Of a stretch of 64,000 nt of DNA, positions 30,901-41,688 are shown in pieces. Location: the NCBI GenBank assembly GCA_001566295.1, contig KQ964247.1, forward strand, positions 310,001 to 374,000, read 5' to 3'. A program made the translations under genes and the position numbers. The notes beneath the pieces are model-generated. The model was not told the origin of the DNA. It saw only the letters and a program-made list of their open reading frames with translations, and searched no databases. Positions within the stretch are counted from its first letter, which is position 1; every line of letters begins with the position of its first letter. Source of the stretch: Microdochium bolleyi. Its lineage: Eukaryota; Ascomycota; Sordariomycetes; Xylariales; Microdochiaceae.

Positions 30901-30971
30901 GGCAGCGCGAGCGCATCTCGCGCAGCAACATGAACAAGCAGCAGACGGATGGCGAGTGCAGCGTCATGTAA
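27924..30971 (+). CDS. SKT5: Chitin synthase activator SKT5/CHS4 homologue, Sel1 repeats
   Basis: Three exons (27924-28446, 28499-30739, 30835-30971) encode 966 aa. Introns are 52 nt and 95 nt. The first ~580 residues are disordered and rich in Pro, Gly, Gln and Asp. From about residue 590 the conserved part begins (TTEELDRLRDAIKRNP), then tandem Sel1 repeats such as AMFYLADCMGRGALG, AAYRTAVCCEIG, AMYKVGMILLKGLLGQ and AEYAMGYFTEVGIGV. The last exon ends in CSVM, a CaaX box; yeast Skt5 is also C-terminally prenylated. The protein activates and localises chitin synthase at growth or septation sites. Exon 3 is needed for this tail; without splicing the protein would end 14 codons into intron 2. 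Confidence 0.92.
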
Positions 30972-31850
30972 AGCAAAGATCGGAACACTTGAATTGGGCG
31001 TACTGCCTAACGCAGCTTGCGAAAACCGGGACGGGAGAATCATCAGCGATGACGATACCTTACACACGGAAGACACCACGAACGAACACGGACACCAAGG
31101 GCTTCCCTCTATTCTATGGCTGGCACTGTCGAATGGAGCGCAAGTTGTAGGTCATTTCGGGCCCTGGCTGTCATGCTCTGGGCGAACGACATCGTAATGC
31201 ACAGTGCCCATGGGCCTAGCATCGCATCTGCATCTCCAAGGGTCTTTTCTTTCCTCATAAGGAGTCTGCTTTTCCACGACCGGGAGGCGCAAGAGCATAT
31301 ATATCTCCGGCGTTTTGCTTTTGGGTTTCAAAGCTGAGGTAGTAGTCGATGTGATCTGGTCAATGTAGAACTTTGTACCACTTGCATCTCTGAAGAATAC
31401 AGACAAGTATAAATGTTACCAGATTTGCGGAATGTTAAGACGGGCATCCGCCGGGAGAAGCCATGTTGGTATGCTATTCCATGACACTATGAAAGAATTG
31501 GTGCCCAGAGAGTACTTTGTAGCTTGACAATCCCTCTCGGTTCTCTGGCTGAGGATATCTCAACCTGCCGAATACCGATGTAATGATACACAAAGTCCCG
31601 ACGTCTATCGGTTTTTGGCACGTCTCCCGCACCCCTACCCAACTCAGTCTCTCGGGCAGCATGTAGCTACCCAGCTCGGCAATGCTCTCTGAGCGCCGCT
31701 CGCATATCCTTGCGAGTTGCAGAGAGCCTCCTCCCGCCACGCAGATCGTATCTACACCAGACCCTTGTGTTCCGCACAAGCGGGCGGGCCTATGCCTCCT
31801 CTCCGTATCGTCCACCCTCAAAGGAATATATCTCCAGACTCCCTGCTGCT
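30972..31850. other. Convergent 3' region between SKT5 and the pyruvate carrier gene
   Basis: About 880 bases holding two 3' UTRs. No open frame with a domain and no repeat was recognised. Confidence 0.45.
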
Positions 31851-32514
31851 TTAGTTGACAGCCTTCTTGACCTTGTCGACGCCCTCCTTGAGCTTGCCCT
31901 CCGCGGCGCCCACGAGCTCCTTGGCCTTGTCCTCGGCCTGCTCGGCGGCGGTCTTGTTCTTCTGGCTCGCGCGCCACATGAGGATGCGCGTGCACTGCGT
32001 GACGCCGACGACGCCAAGGAAGAAGTTGACGGCCGCGAGGAGGTAGTTCTGCGGGGTGATGACGAAGCACCAGCGGGTCCAGATGATGCCCGTGGCCGTC
32101 AGGGCGCCGTTCTGCGTCAGGGACAGCTTCTCGGCGGGGCGGGCAAAGTCGGAGACGCCGGCGAGCACGAGGGCCCATTTCATCACGGGGGCCCTGTTTA
32201 GGGGGGGGGAAGAGAAGGAGGAGGTTAGCTGTGTTTTGCTTTCTTGTGGTGGCATCTTATCTGTGTTTGGAATCCCGGGACGGGCATGGCATGACGTACC
32301 AGAAGTGCACGGTCTTGAGGCCGACGGGACTCGCCCACATGCGCTGGAACCAGCTCTGCTGCTGGGCGGCAGCGCCCTCGCCCGCGGCCGAGCCCGTCGT
32401 GCTCTGGAAGCGCCGGCCGCCGCGGGCGGCGTTGCGGAAGGTGGCCTGGCGGAAGGCGGCGCCGGACTGGAAGATGGGCCGGGCGGCGCGGAACAGGGTC
32501 GTTGTGGCTGGCAT
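31851..32514 (-). CDS. Mitochondrial pyruvate carrier subunit (MPC2 type)
   Basis: Two exons, 32514-32300 and 32193-31851, join over a 106-nt intron (GTACGT/AACAG) to give 185 aa. The N-terminus is rich in Arg, Ala, Phe and Ser, typical of mitochondrial import. The MPC core follows: MWASPVGLKTVHFWAPVMKW, GVSDFARPAEKLS, TGIIWTRWCFVITPQN and YLLAAVNFFLGVVG, covering the usual membrane helices. Together with an MPC1 partner it carries pyruvate across the inner membrane. The splice point falls inside HFW-APVMK, which is conserved, so the intron is certain. A C-terminal lysine- and glutamate-rich helix extends the protein beyond the minimal family length. It is divergent from complex I gene NDUFA2. 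Confidence 0.93.
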
Positions 32515-33086
32515 GGCTGCGAGGAATTCGTCCGCGGACTACTGCTGGTTGACTGTTGGGTATATGTCGATTTGGCAATCAGCCGAGCTTGCTCGTCGGG
32601 CACGGGGGAGGCAGGCGGTGATGTGGACTGTCGAGATGGTGGCTGGCGGGAAGTTCGATAGTCACAAAAGTGAGGTCAATTGAATGCTCCGAGAAAATGC
32701 GGCGGCTTCGGGTGGTCAAGGTATTTTTGGTGGAGCTGTGTTGGGGACTTGCTGGGCTCGAATTGACGGACCGGGAGCAGATCGGAGGCGCTGGTCGTGT
32801 GCTGCCGGGTTCAACGGGATTTGGGTGAGCTGGAGGGGAAGGACAGGTACGTACCTTACCCTCACCTCACCCCCATGTAGCCAGCCTTATCCACATGGCT
32901 TATGCACAACGGAGCAGAGTTATGCAACCCAATGAGAAGCCCGCCAATTGCAAAGCTGGAGCCGCACGCCGCAGCTACGACCGTCGAACCACCATCGTGA
33001 AAGCGCCATTCAAACAAGACCACCGCGAACCCGCTGCACCTCTTGTACAATAAGTCCTCCACCGCCTCAATTGGACTGCCGCAGCC
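32515..33086. promoter_or_regulatory. Bidirectional promoter of two mitochondrial genes, with two CCAAT boxes
   Basis: 572 bases separate the start codons of the pyruvate carrier gene (minus) and NDUFA2 (plus). CCAAT occurs at 32929-32933 and 32944-32948, 15 bases apart, about 140-160 bases before the NDUFA2 start. CCAAT is the site of the HAP/CBF complex, a known regulator of respiratory genes in fungi. Function here is inferred. Confidence 0.5.
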
Positions 33087-33543
33087 ATGTCGACCGGCAA
33101 GTACGCCTTCAGCAAGGCCCTCCGGGAGGTCCGCTTCCTCTTCTGCCAGGGCGAGGCCAGCGCCGCCACAAGGTGAATACCAGCCATGCCTACCTACCAC
33201 GCCCGCCCCCGCGCCGACGACGACCATGCCGGAGACGACTGCACCAGAATCATGCCCTCCTGCCCAGCACACCAGTTTCTAACCTCTGCCGCGAAACACA
33301 AAACACAGGTCCTTCCTCTCCAGATCATACCCGACCATGAAGAAGAACAACCCCGACACGCCGATCCTGCTGCGCGAGGCCGCGGGCACCCTGCCCAAGG
33401 TGTACGCCCGGTACGAGCTCGGGCGCGAGAAGAGCCAGTCCCTCGAGGGCCTGACGGACAAGCAGATCGAGGATGCGGTGACGACGCTCGTCAGGAACGG
33501 CGAGACCGGCGGCAGCGGCGCTTCTTCTGCGCCTGCGTCGTAG
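33087..33543 (+). CDS. NADH:ubiquinone oxidoreductase subunit NDUFA2 (B8, 10.5 kDa)
   Basis: Two exons, 33087-33172 and 33309-33543, encode 106 aa over a 136-nt intron (GTGAAT/CACAG). Splicing restores ASAATRSFLSRSYPTMKKNN, a conserved block of this complex I subunit, then DTPILLREAAGTLPKVYARY and the helix LEGLTDKQIEDAV. The N-terminus MSTGKYAFSKALREVRFLFC carries one of the family's conserved cysteines. The fold is thioredoxin-like; the subunit sits in the matrix arm of complex I. A short Ser/Gly/Ala tail follows the conserved part. The match is full-length. Confidence 0.94.
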
Positions 33544-34312
33544 ATTAGGTTGGAGGAGAGGAGCAGGACTGGGTCAGACGGGGAGGTTACTTGCGAGGAA
33601 GGGTTTGTTTCCGAAGCAGGGGGACATGTAGCACTTCCTGAGCAGAGGTCCCGGTAGCTTTCTCGGGAGGGGAACCCGTCCGGAGAAACGACAGAGTTCG
33701 GCAACCAGGACTGCGGGCGGCGGGCAGTCAACTACCACCCGCCCGAGTGCGGGCGACGATTCGAGGAGCAAATACACAGCGAAGAAACCATTTGGTCTTG
33801 TCCGCCGCCCTCCCCCGTCTTCATGACCAGGAGTTGCTGTGGTGTGGTGGGCGACAAGCAAACGCCAGCCAATTTGTACATATCGTCAAACACACAATGA
33901 CAGAAACATTCAAGTGTCCCCTAGTCGAGCGGGGAGTCCTCTGCCACAGAGGGCACGTCCCCGTGATACTAAATGGTACAAGCTATGGGGACAATCAGGA
34001 GGTTCAAGAGACTCGACTTGCATTCTGTCATACAAGAACCCTGCTTCAACACTTAGCCACCCTGCAGGCCCAGTCACATTTGCAGATGTTTTCCTAAACG
34101 GTATATGGTGGACGAGTCAACTAAATTTTTCTTGGGCTACTGTCCATTGTTCTCAAAGACCGTAGAAAACACGAAGATAACTTTCCCACGGCCTGTCGGC
34201 CACTCATCCTCACCATCGTCATGGTATACAATATCCACCAGGCTGCGTAGCACCATGCGTCGCTCCAGTGCAAACCCTCTTTCATGCCGCCGTGCTCCAT
34301 GTAGGAGGAACA
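33544..34312. other. Convergent 3' region
   Basis: About 770 bases between the NDUFA2 stop and the end of the 1619-aa gene. No coding or RNA signal recognised. Confidence 0.45.
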
Positions 34313-37300
34313 TCACAGCCAGCCTGTGAGACTGACTGATTCAGTCACAGGGACGTCCTTGATCGGACTCTTCCTCTTCCAGACGCTACCGCCGCCAACG
34401 CTATCAACACTAGCCGCCGTGGACTTGTCCGGCACCTCTTCTGTACTCGTCTTCGTCTTGTCAAGTCCATGTCCGCCTGACGTCGGTCCTGGAGTAACTC
34501 CCGTAGTTCCCTTCATTTTCATGGATGGGCTCGAAGTCGGGAGCTCCGGCCAGTCCATCGCGGAGAGCTGCATCTTTGGGCTCGTAGCGGGCTTCTGCCC
34601 TGCGTTGTTCTCGGCAGCTGAAGAGGTCATGTTGTTGCCACGGTGCGGCTTGCCTCTCGGGCTGGGGAAGCTGGGGGCTCCTGTGCCATTGGGAGCCGTG
34701 AAGTCGGGGCAGGACTTCTTCTGCCTCAGCATCTCAGGAATTGAGGGCCTAGCCTTCGTCTTGTTCGCCTTGTAGCTGGCGTATGGGTTTGCACTGTGTG
34801 CATGGCCACGAGGCAAGGTCATGTGTGAGGCTGCTGGCTTGTTATGCTTGTCCTCCGCATCACGAGCACCGGAGTTGGTGTCGTTGGTGTAGGCCTTGCC
34901 ATGGCCATTGCTACTACTGTTGTTGTTGTTGTCCTTGCTTAGCTCGGCGGGCTTGCCGACACCATCGTCGGTGTGTTGATGCTTGCCGTTGTCGTTGTTT
35001 TTCCTCCAAGGCACATTCGAGCCGCCGTTGTGCTGGAAGCACTTGCTCTTGAAAAATTCGTTATTGGCAGGCCGCTCTCCAGATGCCCGGCTGTGAGGTC
35101 GGCTGCTGGAGCCTTCAGATTTGTTGTTGAATTTGGCCTTCGTGGTGACCTTCTTGCCAGGAGAGCCTTGAGACTGTGAAGGGGCAGCAGTGTTCGGGCT
35201 GCTCACCTGCACACCATCCGCCAAGTTCGCAGCCTGCTTCTTCTTCGCAGACTTCTTCTTCATCTTCTTCTTCGGAAGCTGAGCGACCTCTTGCGCCTTG
35301 ATCTCCTCGCTTAGCTGCACTGCAGCAGCTCCCGTAGCGTCGGCGGAGACAAACTTGGCATCCGTATCCTTGCAAACCTCGTGGATGTCATTGGCAATGT
35401 CTTTCTCATCAATGGTGCCAAATAACTTGAGAACTGTAGCTTGCCAGTCACCAGCAGCGCCGTGGGGCACCGTGTTGTTGCTCGTCTGCACAGGGTCAAG
35501 GCCCATAACAGTCTCATCAGCAACCTCGGAAGTAGCGTCGCCCGTCGGCGTCATAATGGCAGGTGATGACCCAGATTGCGGACTTCCGGGGGCTGACATG
35601 CAGCCGTCAAGCCCGCCAATGGTCGGTAGCCGAGACTCGCCAGCATTAGCCTCCTCTGCGGTGACGCTCAGTCCAGAAAGTGCAGGCGTACGGGTCGGCG
35701 ACACGAAGTCCGCAGCCAGCGGGTTCAGAGCCTTCGGAGCAGTGTTGAAGTGTCCGGGCCTGATGACTGATGGCGACTGTCGCATGTACGCCGCTCGTGA
35801 AGCAGACATGGAAGCACGACTCGGAGCGGGTGTACGACCGCAGAAGGCCACAGACGATGTCTGGGAAGTTCGAGGGCCCCAGAAGCCAGATGAAGAAGTG
35901 TTGGAGATACCTCGTGGACGTTGTGAGTTGTTATTGTTCTGATTAACGACATTGCAGCTGTCAATGAGAGCCATCTGGTCCTGGTAAACTGGCCACGGCT
36001 CAACATCGCAGATGCCGTCATCGAAGTCCTGTGGTGCGTGGGGAAAGAACCGAGGCGACTCGTCAATAACCTGTGAGCGAAGGCTGGACTCTGAGCGCTT
36101 TCGGGTTTTCGGCCCGGCAGCATTGCTAGCCACAGATCCTGCCTGGGCTTGGAAATCGGGAGGGACTTCGGAACTGTAGGAAGAGCCGGCTCCATTGCTA
36201 CCAGATTGGTTCTTAAGAGGCGTGCGGTACTCAGGGTCGTTCTGGTGGCGCTGCTTGCTGACGCGAAGCTTGCCGAAGCTCTTATTGCGGCCTTTATCCT
36301 GGTGCTGGTGGAAGTTCTGCTCACCACGGAAGTTATTCTGACTGCTGATAGTGGGCGGTTGATGCGCACCGGATCTCCTCCAGTTGTGACGCACGGCTCT
36401 CAGGGGAGAGCCCTGATTGTCGACGGAAAGTGCTCCGGAAATCGAGCTACGTCCTGCAGAGTCTCGCTCCGCCAATGGCTGGGCCTCCTTCACAGTATCA
36501 GCGTCCTATGCTGACCTGTTCTTGGTGCTCGTGGCCTGCTTGGTATGGAGTGTCGCATGGGGTGTGAGGGCTGCTTTTGTCTTCTTGCCCTTGTTCTTAT
36601 TCTTGGCCGAGTTGGACTTTGAACCGCCATTGCCCGTCAGGGTGGTCGACGAAAGAACTGAAATACGCGATGCTTGAGGGTTAGTCCGCTGGTGTGGTCG
36701 GCTACCAGTGCTGCTGGAATCTGATCTCTGAGACGGGCTTGCAGCCGAGTCAGTTCTCCTACTCGATTGCTTCGGCGAGGCCGATGTCTCCTGATTCGAA
36801 GAAATCGCCCCGGAGGACACCTCTTTCACAGCGGCATCGAGTGGAAGGGCGGAAGCAGTCTCCGCCCTATTTTCAGTAGCAGCAGAGGGCTGAGTTCCAG
36901 AACTCAAACCTGGGTTGCCCTCGCGGCCAGTAACTGTCTGAGACGAGGTACGTGAGCTGGAAGGGCTTCTCTGCGAGTCGTTTGTCTGTGAACAGGGCAC
37001 CGCAGCTCCCAAGGGCAGTGGGGACTGCTCGACAGAAAGCTCTTGAACATTGCCACTTGCACCACCTTGCTTCGCATCAGTGCTCTCCGGCAGATCCTTC
37101 GTCAACCCATTTGGCTTGTACACCCGAGGCACGTAGTGACATGATCCAAATGGATGACTGACCATCAAGTACCAGTCGAACAGCGGCTGGTGCTTGTCAT
37201 GCGCCTCCTTGATGGCGACATGGTTGGCACCCTCTGCGGCGAATCTGGATCACATCCATATATAAGCAAAGGGAAGGGCAAGCACAGCAACTCAGGCAAC

Positions 37301-39469
37301 AAAGAAAGAATGACGCAAAATCATCACTTACCTGATTGTAGCAGAGGATCTGGTTGGCCAGACCTGAATCCCTTCGATTGGGCCAAACGAGGAGAATATT
37401 GTTCGCAGCTTCTCTGATGCGTCATGAGCGAACTCCGGAATGAATCGTGGGTGCGACCTGATGCCATGCGACCGGAAGCTGAACGTGACAAAGATGCTAC
37501 GAGACATAGCCTGGCATCTAGAGCATGGACATGGCTCGAACTGCATCGTCTGCCAGTCCTTCTTCGAGTTGAGGCATTCGGTGTATAAGTTGAAGTCCTT
37601 CTTGTGGTTAAGCGTGGTGTTCTTTGTGCTCTGAGTGAAGACATCATCTTGAAAGTCCCCATTTCTTGTGCCTGCATTGTGAAGATGCTGGGTTGAGACG
37701 CGACGAGAGGCCTCATTTCGGTATCCAAGGATTGAATTATGGACGGCGCCGTTGCCACTGACATTTCGTGCATGGATATGGGAGCGCCCACTGAAGCTCG
37801 AGCCTGCCCGATTCTTGGTGAAAGTGTGCTTGACTCCGTGCAGGTCATCCTTGCCGATGGTCTGCCACTTGCCCTGTGCACTGTTCAGGTTGCGTGAGGT
37901 GTCTCTGTTGACAGAGTGCTTGCGTCCATAAGGGACAGCTGGTGGTTGTGGAAGTGGGCGAGGACCCGCGGATGATGAGGTCGTCAAGGGGGGAATGGCT
38001 TGGCTGGGGTATGGCGGGATGATGTTCGACGGGTAGCGAGCATGGAGAGGCTTGGAATTCGCCTGGACTTGCCGAGGAGGCGTCGATCGAGCATGGTGGC
38101 CGCCGTAATGTATGTGAGTTGCCTGCGAGTGATGGTTAGGGCGGTGAGGCATTGTAGCCCATGTCGTTGTAGCTGATCTCGTGTCTGGGTGCCCTTGCCA
38201 AGTCTGGCTCATCGGCTGAACTGGATTGCCTGCGTAGGCTGAGCTCTGACGGTAGCAGCTTATAGGAGCCTGAGAGCAAGCAGGCTCTGGGAAGGGGGTA
38301 TGATGAGGCGCAACTGGCATATGAGGAGGCATAGCAGAAGCCAGAGGAAAGCCGTCGCTGTCTTGAGGAGGCGGGAACACCTTGAAGGTGAAGGGAAGCA
38401 GAGCTGCCGCGGCAGGGGTCAAGCCAAGCTGTACATGATGAGGCGCGATCGTAGGCAGCGCCAGACGCTGCATCAAACCTGAAGCAGGACCGTCGCTGTT
38501 CTCGGCATGGCAGCCCAGCCGTCGACGACGAGCAGCAGTTGCCGACGTGCCATCCACCACGAGGTCGCCGCAAGGAGTCCGGACCTGCAAATCAGCCTCG
38601 GCTGCCGATGAGCATCCACTGCCTACAAGTCTGTTAGAATACCTCCTCAAATAGAGGCCATTGTCGCCATCGAACTTACGACTGCTCGTCGAGGCTGTCT
38701 TCGAGCGAAGGTCGACTGAAGTCGGAGTGGGCGGGCGGCTGCGCAGCGCCTGGTGTCTCTCCCAAAGAACTCCACGCAAGACTGTCAAGTAGAACCTCTT
38801 AAGATCCTCATGGTCGGCCTTGTGCTTCGAGTCAAGGATGCTCATGATATCGGGCGAGTTCTGATCGTTCCAGGCCTTGAGCCTCGTGGCGAACCGCTGG
38901 TCTGTGTGCAACAGAGAGTCGACCCATCGCTCGAACTCGGGACGAGCGCCCTCGGCCAAGGCCGGGAGGTAGGTCAGGTTCTCATGTCGCATGCGGTTGA
39001 CGACATTGTTCAAGTTCTGAGCACCATAGTGGTAGATGTCGTAAGCATCCCAGTAGTTGTAAAGGTCACAATCTGGTCGTGAGGAAAATGTGAGGTCAGC
39101 ACGTTTCTGTGAACTTTCAGACAACATCGACGCGGTTATATCTGGGGCAATCTTACATGAGCGAACTGGCTGAAGATACTTCGATTCGGCAGGGAAGTTG
39201 GTGCGAATGTTGTTGCAAAGCCATGCAATCTGGTCCGCTGGCCAGGCGTAACAATTGCGTTTGATGTCAGGACTGGCGACAGGCCGCAACGGCCGCTTCC
39301 CGTTCTCGGTTGAGAAGACAGCTCGGGCGCCTGCTGGGACGTCCTTGAAGAACCTCACCGGGGGCTCAGCCTCATAGTAGTGTCTGAAGCCGTACTGATC
39401 GGGGTGAGGCGGAGGACCAGCGCTTCTAGCAGCTTGGTCAGCCACGTGCCGCCAAGTGGTTAATGCCAT
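34313..39469 (-). CDS. Large disordered protein with an RRM-like segment (1619 aa)
   Basis: Predicted exons: 39469-39157, 39072-38680, 38622-37332, 37244-36516 and 36446-34313. Introns 1-4 are 84, 57, 87 and 69 nt. The first three have strong GTAAG donors; the fourth (GTCAGC, CGTAG) is the least certain but is the only join I found that keeps frame. The N-terminal ~240 residues are a conserved-looking helical domain (YGFRHYYEAEPPVRFF, YCDLYNYWDAYDIYHYG). The middle is Pro/His/Ser-rich. Around residue 620 CPCSRCQAMSRSIFVTFSF starts an RRM-like unit ending in WYLMVSHPFG. The C-terminal half is Ser/Asn/Lys-rich and disordered, with lysine clusters. I do not recognise a named family; an RNA-related role is inferred from the RRM-like segment. 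Confidence 0.78.
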
Positions 39470-40528
39470 CGTGGGCTGCTCAGCATTCGTCAGCTTCGTG
39501 TTCTTGTCAGTCCCGAAGAGCTACAGTTGCCAATGAGAACCAGATCGAGTGTCGGTGGGAGTGGTGGCACGGCGAGATAGCAGAAAGCTGGTGGGTGAGA
39601 ACGATGGTGTCGAGCTTGATGAGTGCCATCAAACGCCTGTAGCATGGCGAAGAGAGAAGACTAAATAATGCCTGGAGCAAGGCTGCCTTGAGTAGTGATC
39701 AAACTTGCTACTCGTTCGCCAGAAGCGGGTGAAAGATGCGTTCGTTGCCCCGGTGAGCAGGCGAGGCATTGTAAAGAGCCACTGACCAGCCTCGCAACAA
39801 TGATTCAGTGGCACTCTGTTGCCAATGCCAGGAGAATTGTTCGCCATCACCGGGCGTTTGTTTGACCTTCATTGCGGACGATCAGCTAGGGCAGACCGAG
39901 GGCTCATCGAGAGTCAATGACCCGGGGTGAACTAATGTCATCCGGCAGACAATGATTCTGCCAAAGAAAACTGGTTGCCAACGCAGGCCGTAGGAGGAAT
40001 GCTGAATGACCACGGTATTAGCTCCAAGATATGGACATCCTTTGACAGCCAAACAGAAAGCAATCATGCGATGTTTCGGGCTGCAAAGTACCAAACGGCG
40101 CCCTGCGGTCCAGCAAGCAGCGTTTCAAAAGTCATGTTAGACAAGCTCGCTTGCATGGCATCACTGCCAGCGGTTCCTGATGTCTTCGCAAACATCTGCG
40201 ACAGCCATTGCAAGTTCGAACAATTGTCACTTTGAGCGCACCCTCCATGGCAAGAGAGCAATCCAGGAAACTCGGCAGATCTCCAACTCTCCGCAAACAT
40301 TCTGTCTCGAGACTGAATCCGATCACTCGTCCTCTGCCATTCTGTTCTTGTGCGAGTGACACGTTCAGGTTGTGTTGAGTCAGTGACTTGCTTCATATGC
40401 GCTGCTGGGCCGTTGCAATCTATACGGCGTCCGCTTAGTGATACCTGGTCGCTGCGGTAAATGAGGTGCCTTGATGGAAATTTTGAGATAAGATATTGTA
40501 CATGTGTTCACGCCCGCGGGCCGCTGAA
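39470..40528. other. Upstream region of the 1619-aa gene
   Basis: About 1.06 kb between the 3' end of FMP46 and the start of the large gene, both on the minus strand. Short frames only; nothing recognised. Confidence 0.45.
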
Positions 40529-41131
40529 CTATGCTGACTGGCCCTTAGACTGCGACAGCAGCTTGAGGATCTCCGACTCCTGGCCACCAGCCACTGCCTT
40601 TCCGTTGTTCCAGTCCACGATCTGTTTCAAGTTTAGAAGTGTCAGCATCTTGGCGGTGCGGCAGCATAGATGGCGGGGAACTGATGTGTTTGAGGACGTA
40701 CCACAGGCCGCTGGAAGTTGTCCGCGCTCGATTTGAACTTCTTGATGGCGTCGGACTCGGATGAGGCGCCCTTGACGACGCTGCTTACTTTGCTCTCGCC
40801 GACATAACCAAGGATAGTGCGGAGCTGATCCTCAGTGGGGAGGTCCTCGGTGATGTTGAGCTCAAATTCGTCACGCGGCGGCGCGGTCTGAGGGGTGTGG
40901 TCGCTGGCCTGGTCCTCGGTGGCAGGCTCCGAGGCGTTGGCTGAGATCTGCTTGAGCAGAGCTGCGGCACGAGTGGAGGCTGGGCTGCCAGACTTGTGGA
41001 AGAGGGTAATGATGTCGAGGGTTTTGTGCTGAGAATCGTGTGAGTCAAGGAACATGGGTTGCGGGCGGGCTTGTGCACCACGGCCAGAACGTGAGACAAT
41101 GCAGGGCCAGGATACTTACGAAGCGGAACAT
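40529..41131 (-). CDS. FMP46: FMP46-type mitochondrial redox protein (DUF1687)
   Basis: Three exons, 41131-41120 (only 12 nt, MFRF), 41028-40702 and 40621-40529, encode 143 aa. Introns are 91 nt (GTAAGT/CTCAG) and 80 nt (GTACGT/AACAG). The product starts MFRFHKTLDIITLFHKSGSP and continues with ATEDQASDH, DEFELNITEDLPTEDQLRTI and, from the last exon, IVDWNNGKAV. This matches the fungal Fmp46 family, which has a thioredoxin/glutaredoxin-like fold and is found in mitochondria; its reaction is not well defined. The tiny first exon is easily missed. It is divergent from NUP53. Confidence 0.88.
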
Positions 41132-41688
41132 GATGGGCAATGTGCTACTGGTGGATTGGGATGAGGTACACAGGAAGAGAAGACGGCGGCGTGAATTCCA
41201 CAGTTTTGGAGCTCGACGATGCTGATCGGTAGCTGTACGGGAGCTCCGAAGCTACGGCCGAGCTCCAGCTCCAGGTGCAGCTCCCACTGGGAGTGCATGG
41301 CCTGACGTAGGTCTGCCCGGGAGCGCTGGAGCTGGCACCTTCCGCGCCTTCTGGAGCTTCTGTGAGCCCCACAAGGCAGCTCCTCCAGCGCGTTCACATG
41401 CAGCCCTGGAGCTCTGGGGTTGCACTCCAGGGTAAGCTCCAGCAGGGTCCGGAGCCTCACCTCCAGTCCATTTGTTGTTTTTCGGGCAGGCCTACCGCTT
41501 ACGGTTGTCCGGGGAGCAGCTCTCCCAAGTCCTACAACTTTCTCTATCGCAACCCGCCAGGCGCAACCACCCATCACGACCACAAGCACGACAAAACGAG
41601 CCCTTTCGACCGCCGAGCTTGATCCGGGAACATACCAATTACAAGGCAGTACACCCCCAGGCGCAACGCGCAGCAACACGGAGCCACC
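41132..41688. promoter_or_regulatory. Divergent promoter with AGCTCC motif cluster
   Basis: 557 bases between the FMP46 and NUP53 start codons. Ten copies of AGCTCC or its complement GGAGCT lie between 41208 and 41440, one of them as the palindrome GGAGCTCC, in both orientations. Chance expectation for that length is well below one. The NUP53 side is C/A-rich, like a leader. Confidence 0.6.

Noticed and set aside
33900..34050. GGTTCAAGAGACTCGAC resembling a tRNA T-arm
   Set aside because: No matching acceptor stem, A box or anticodon arm could be folded around it.
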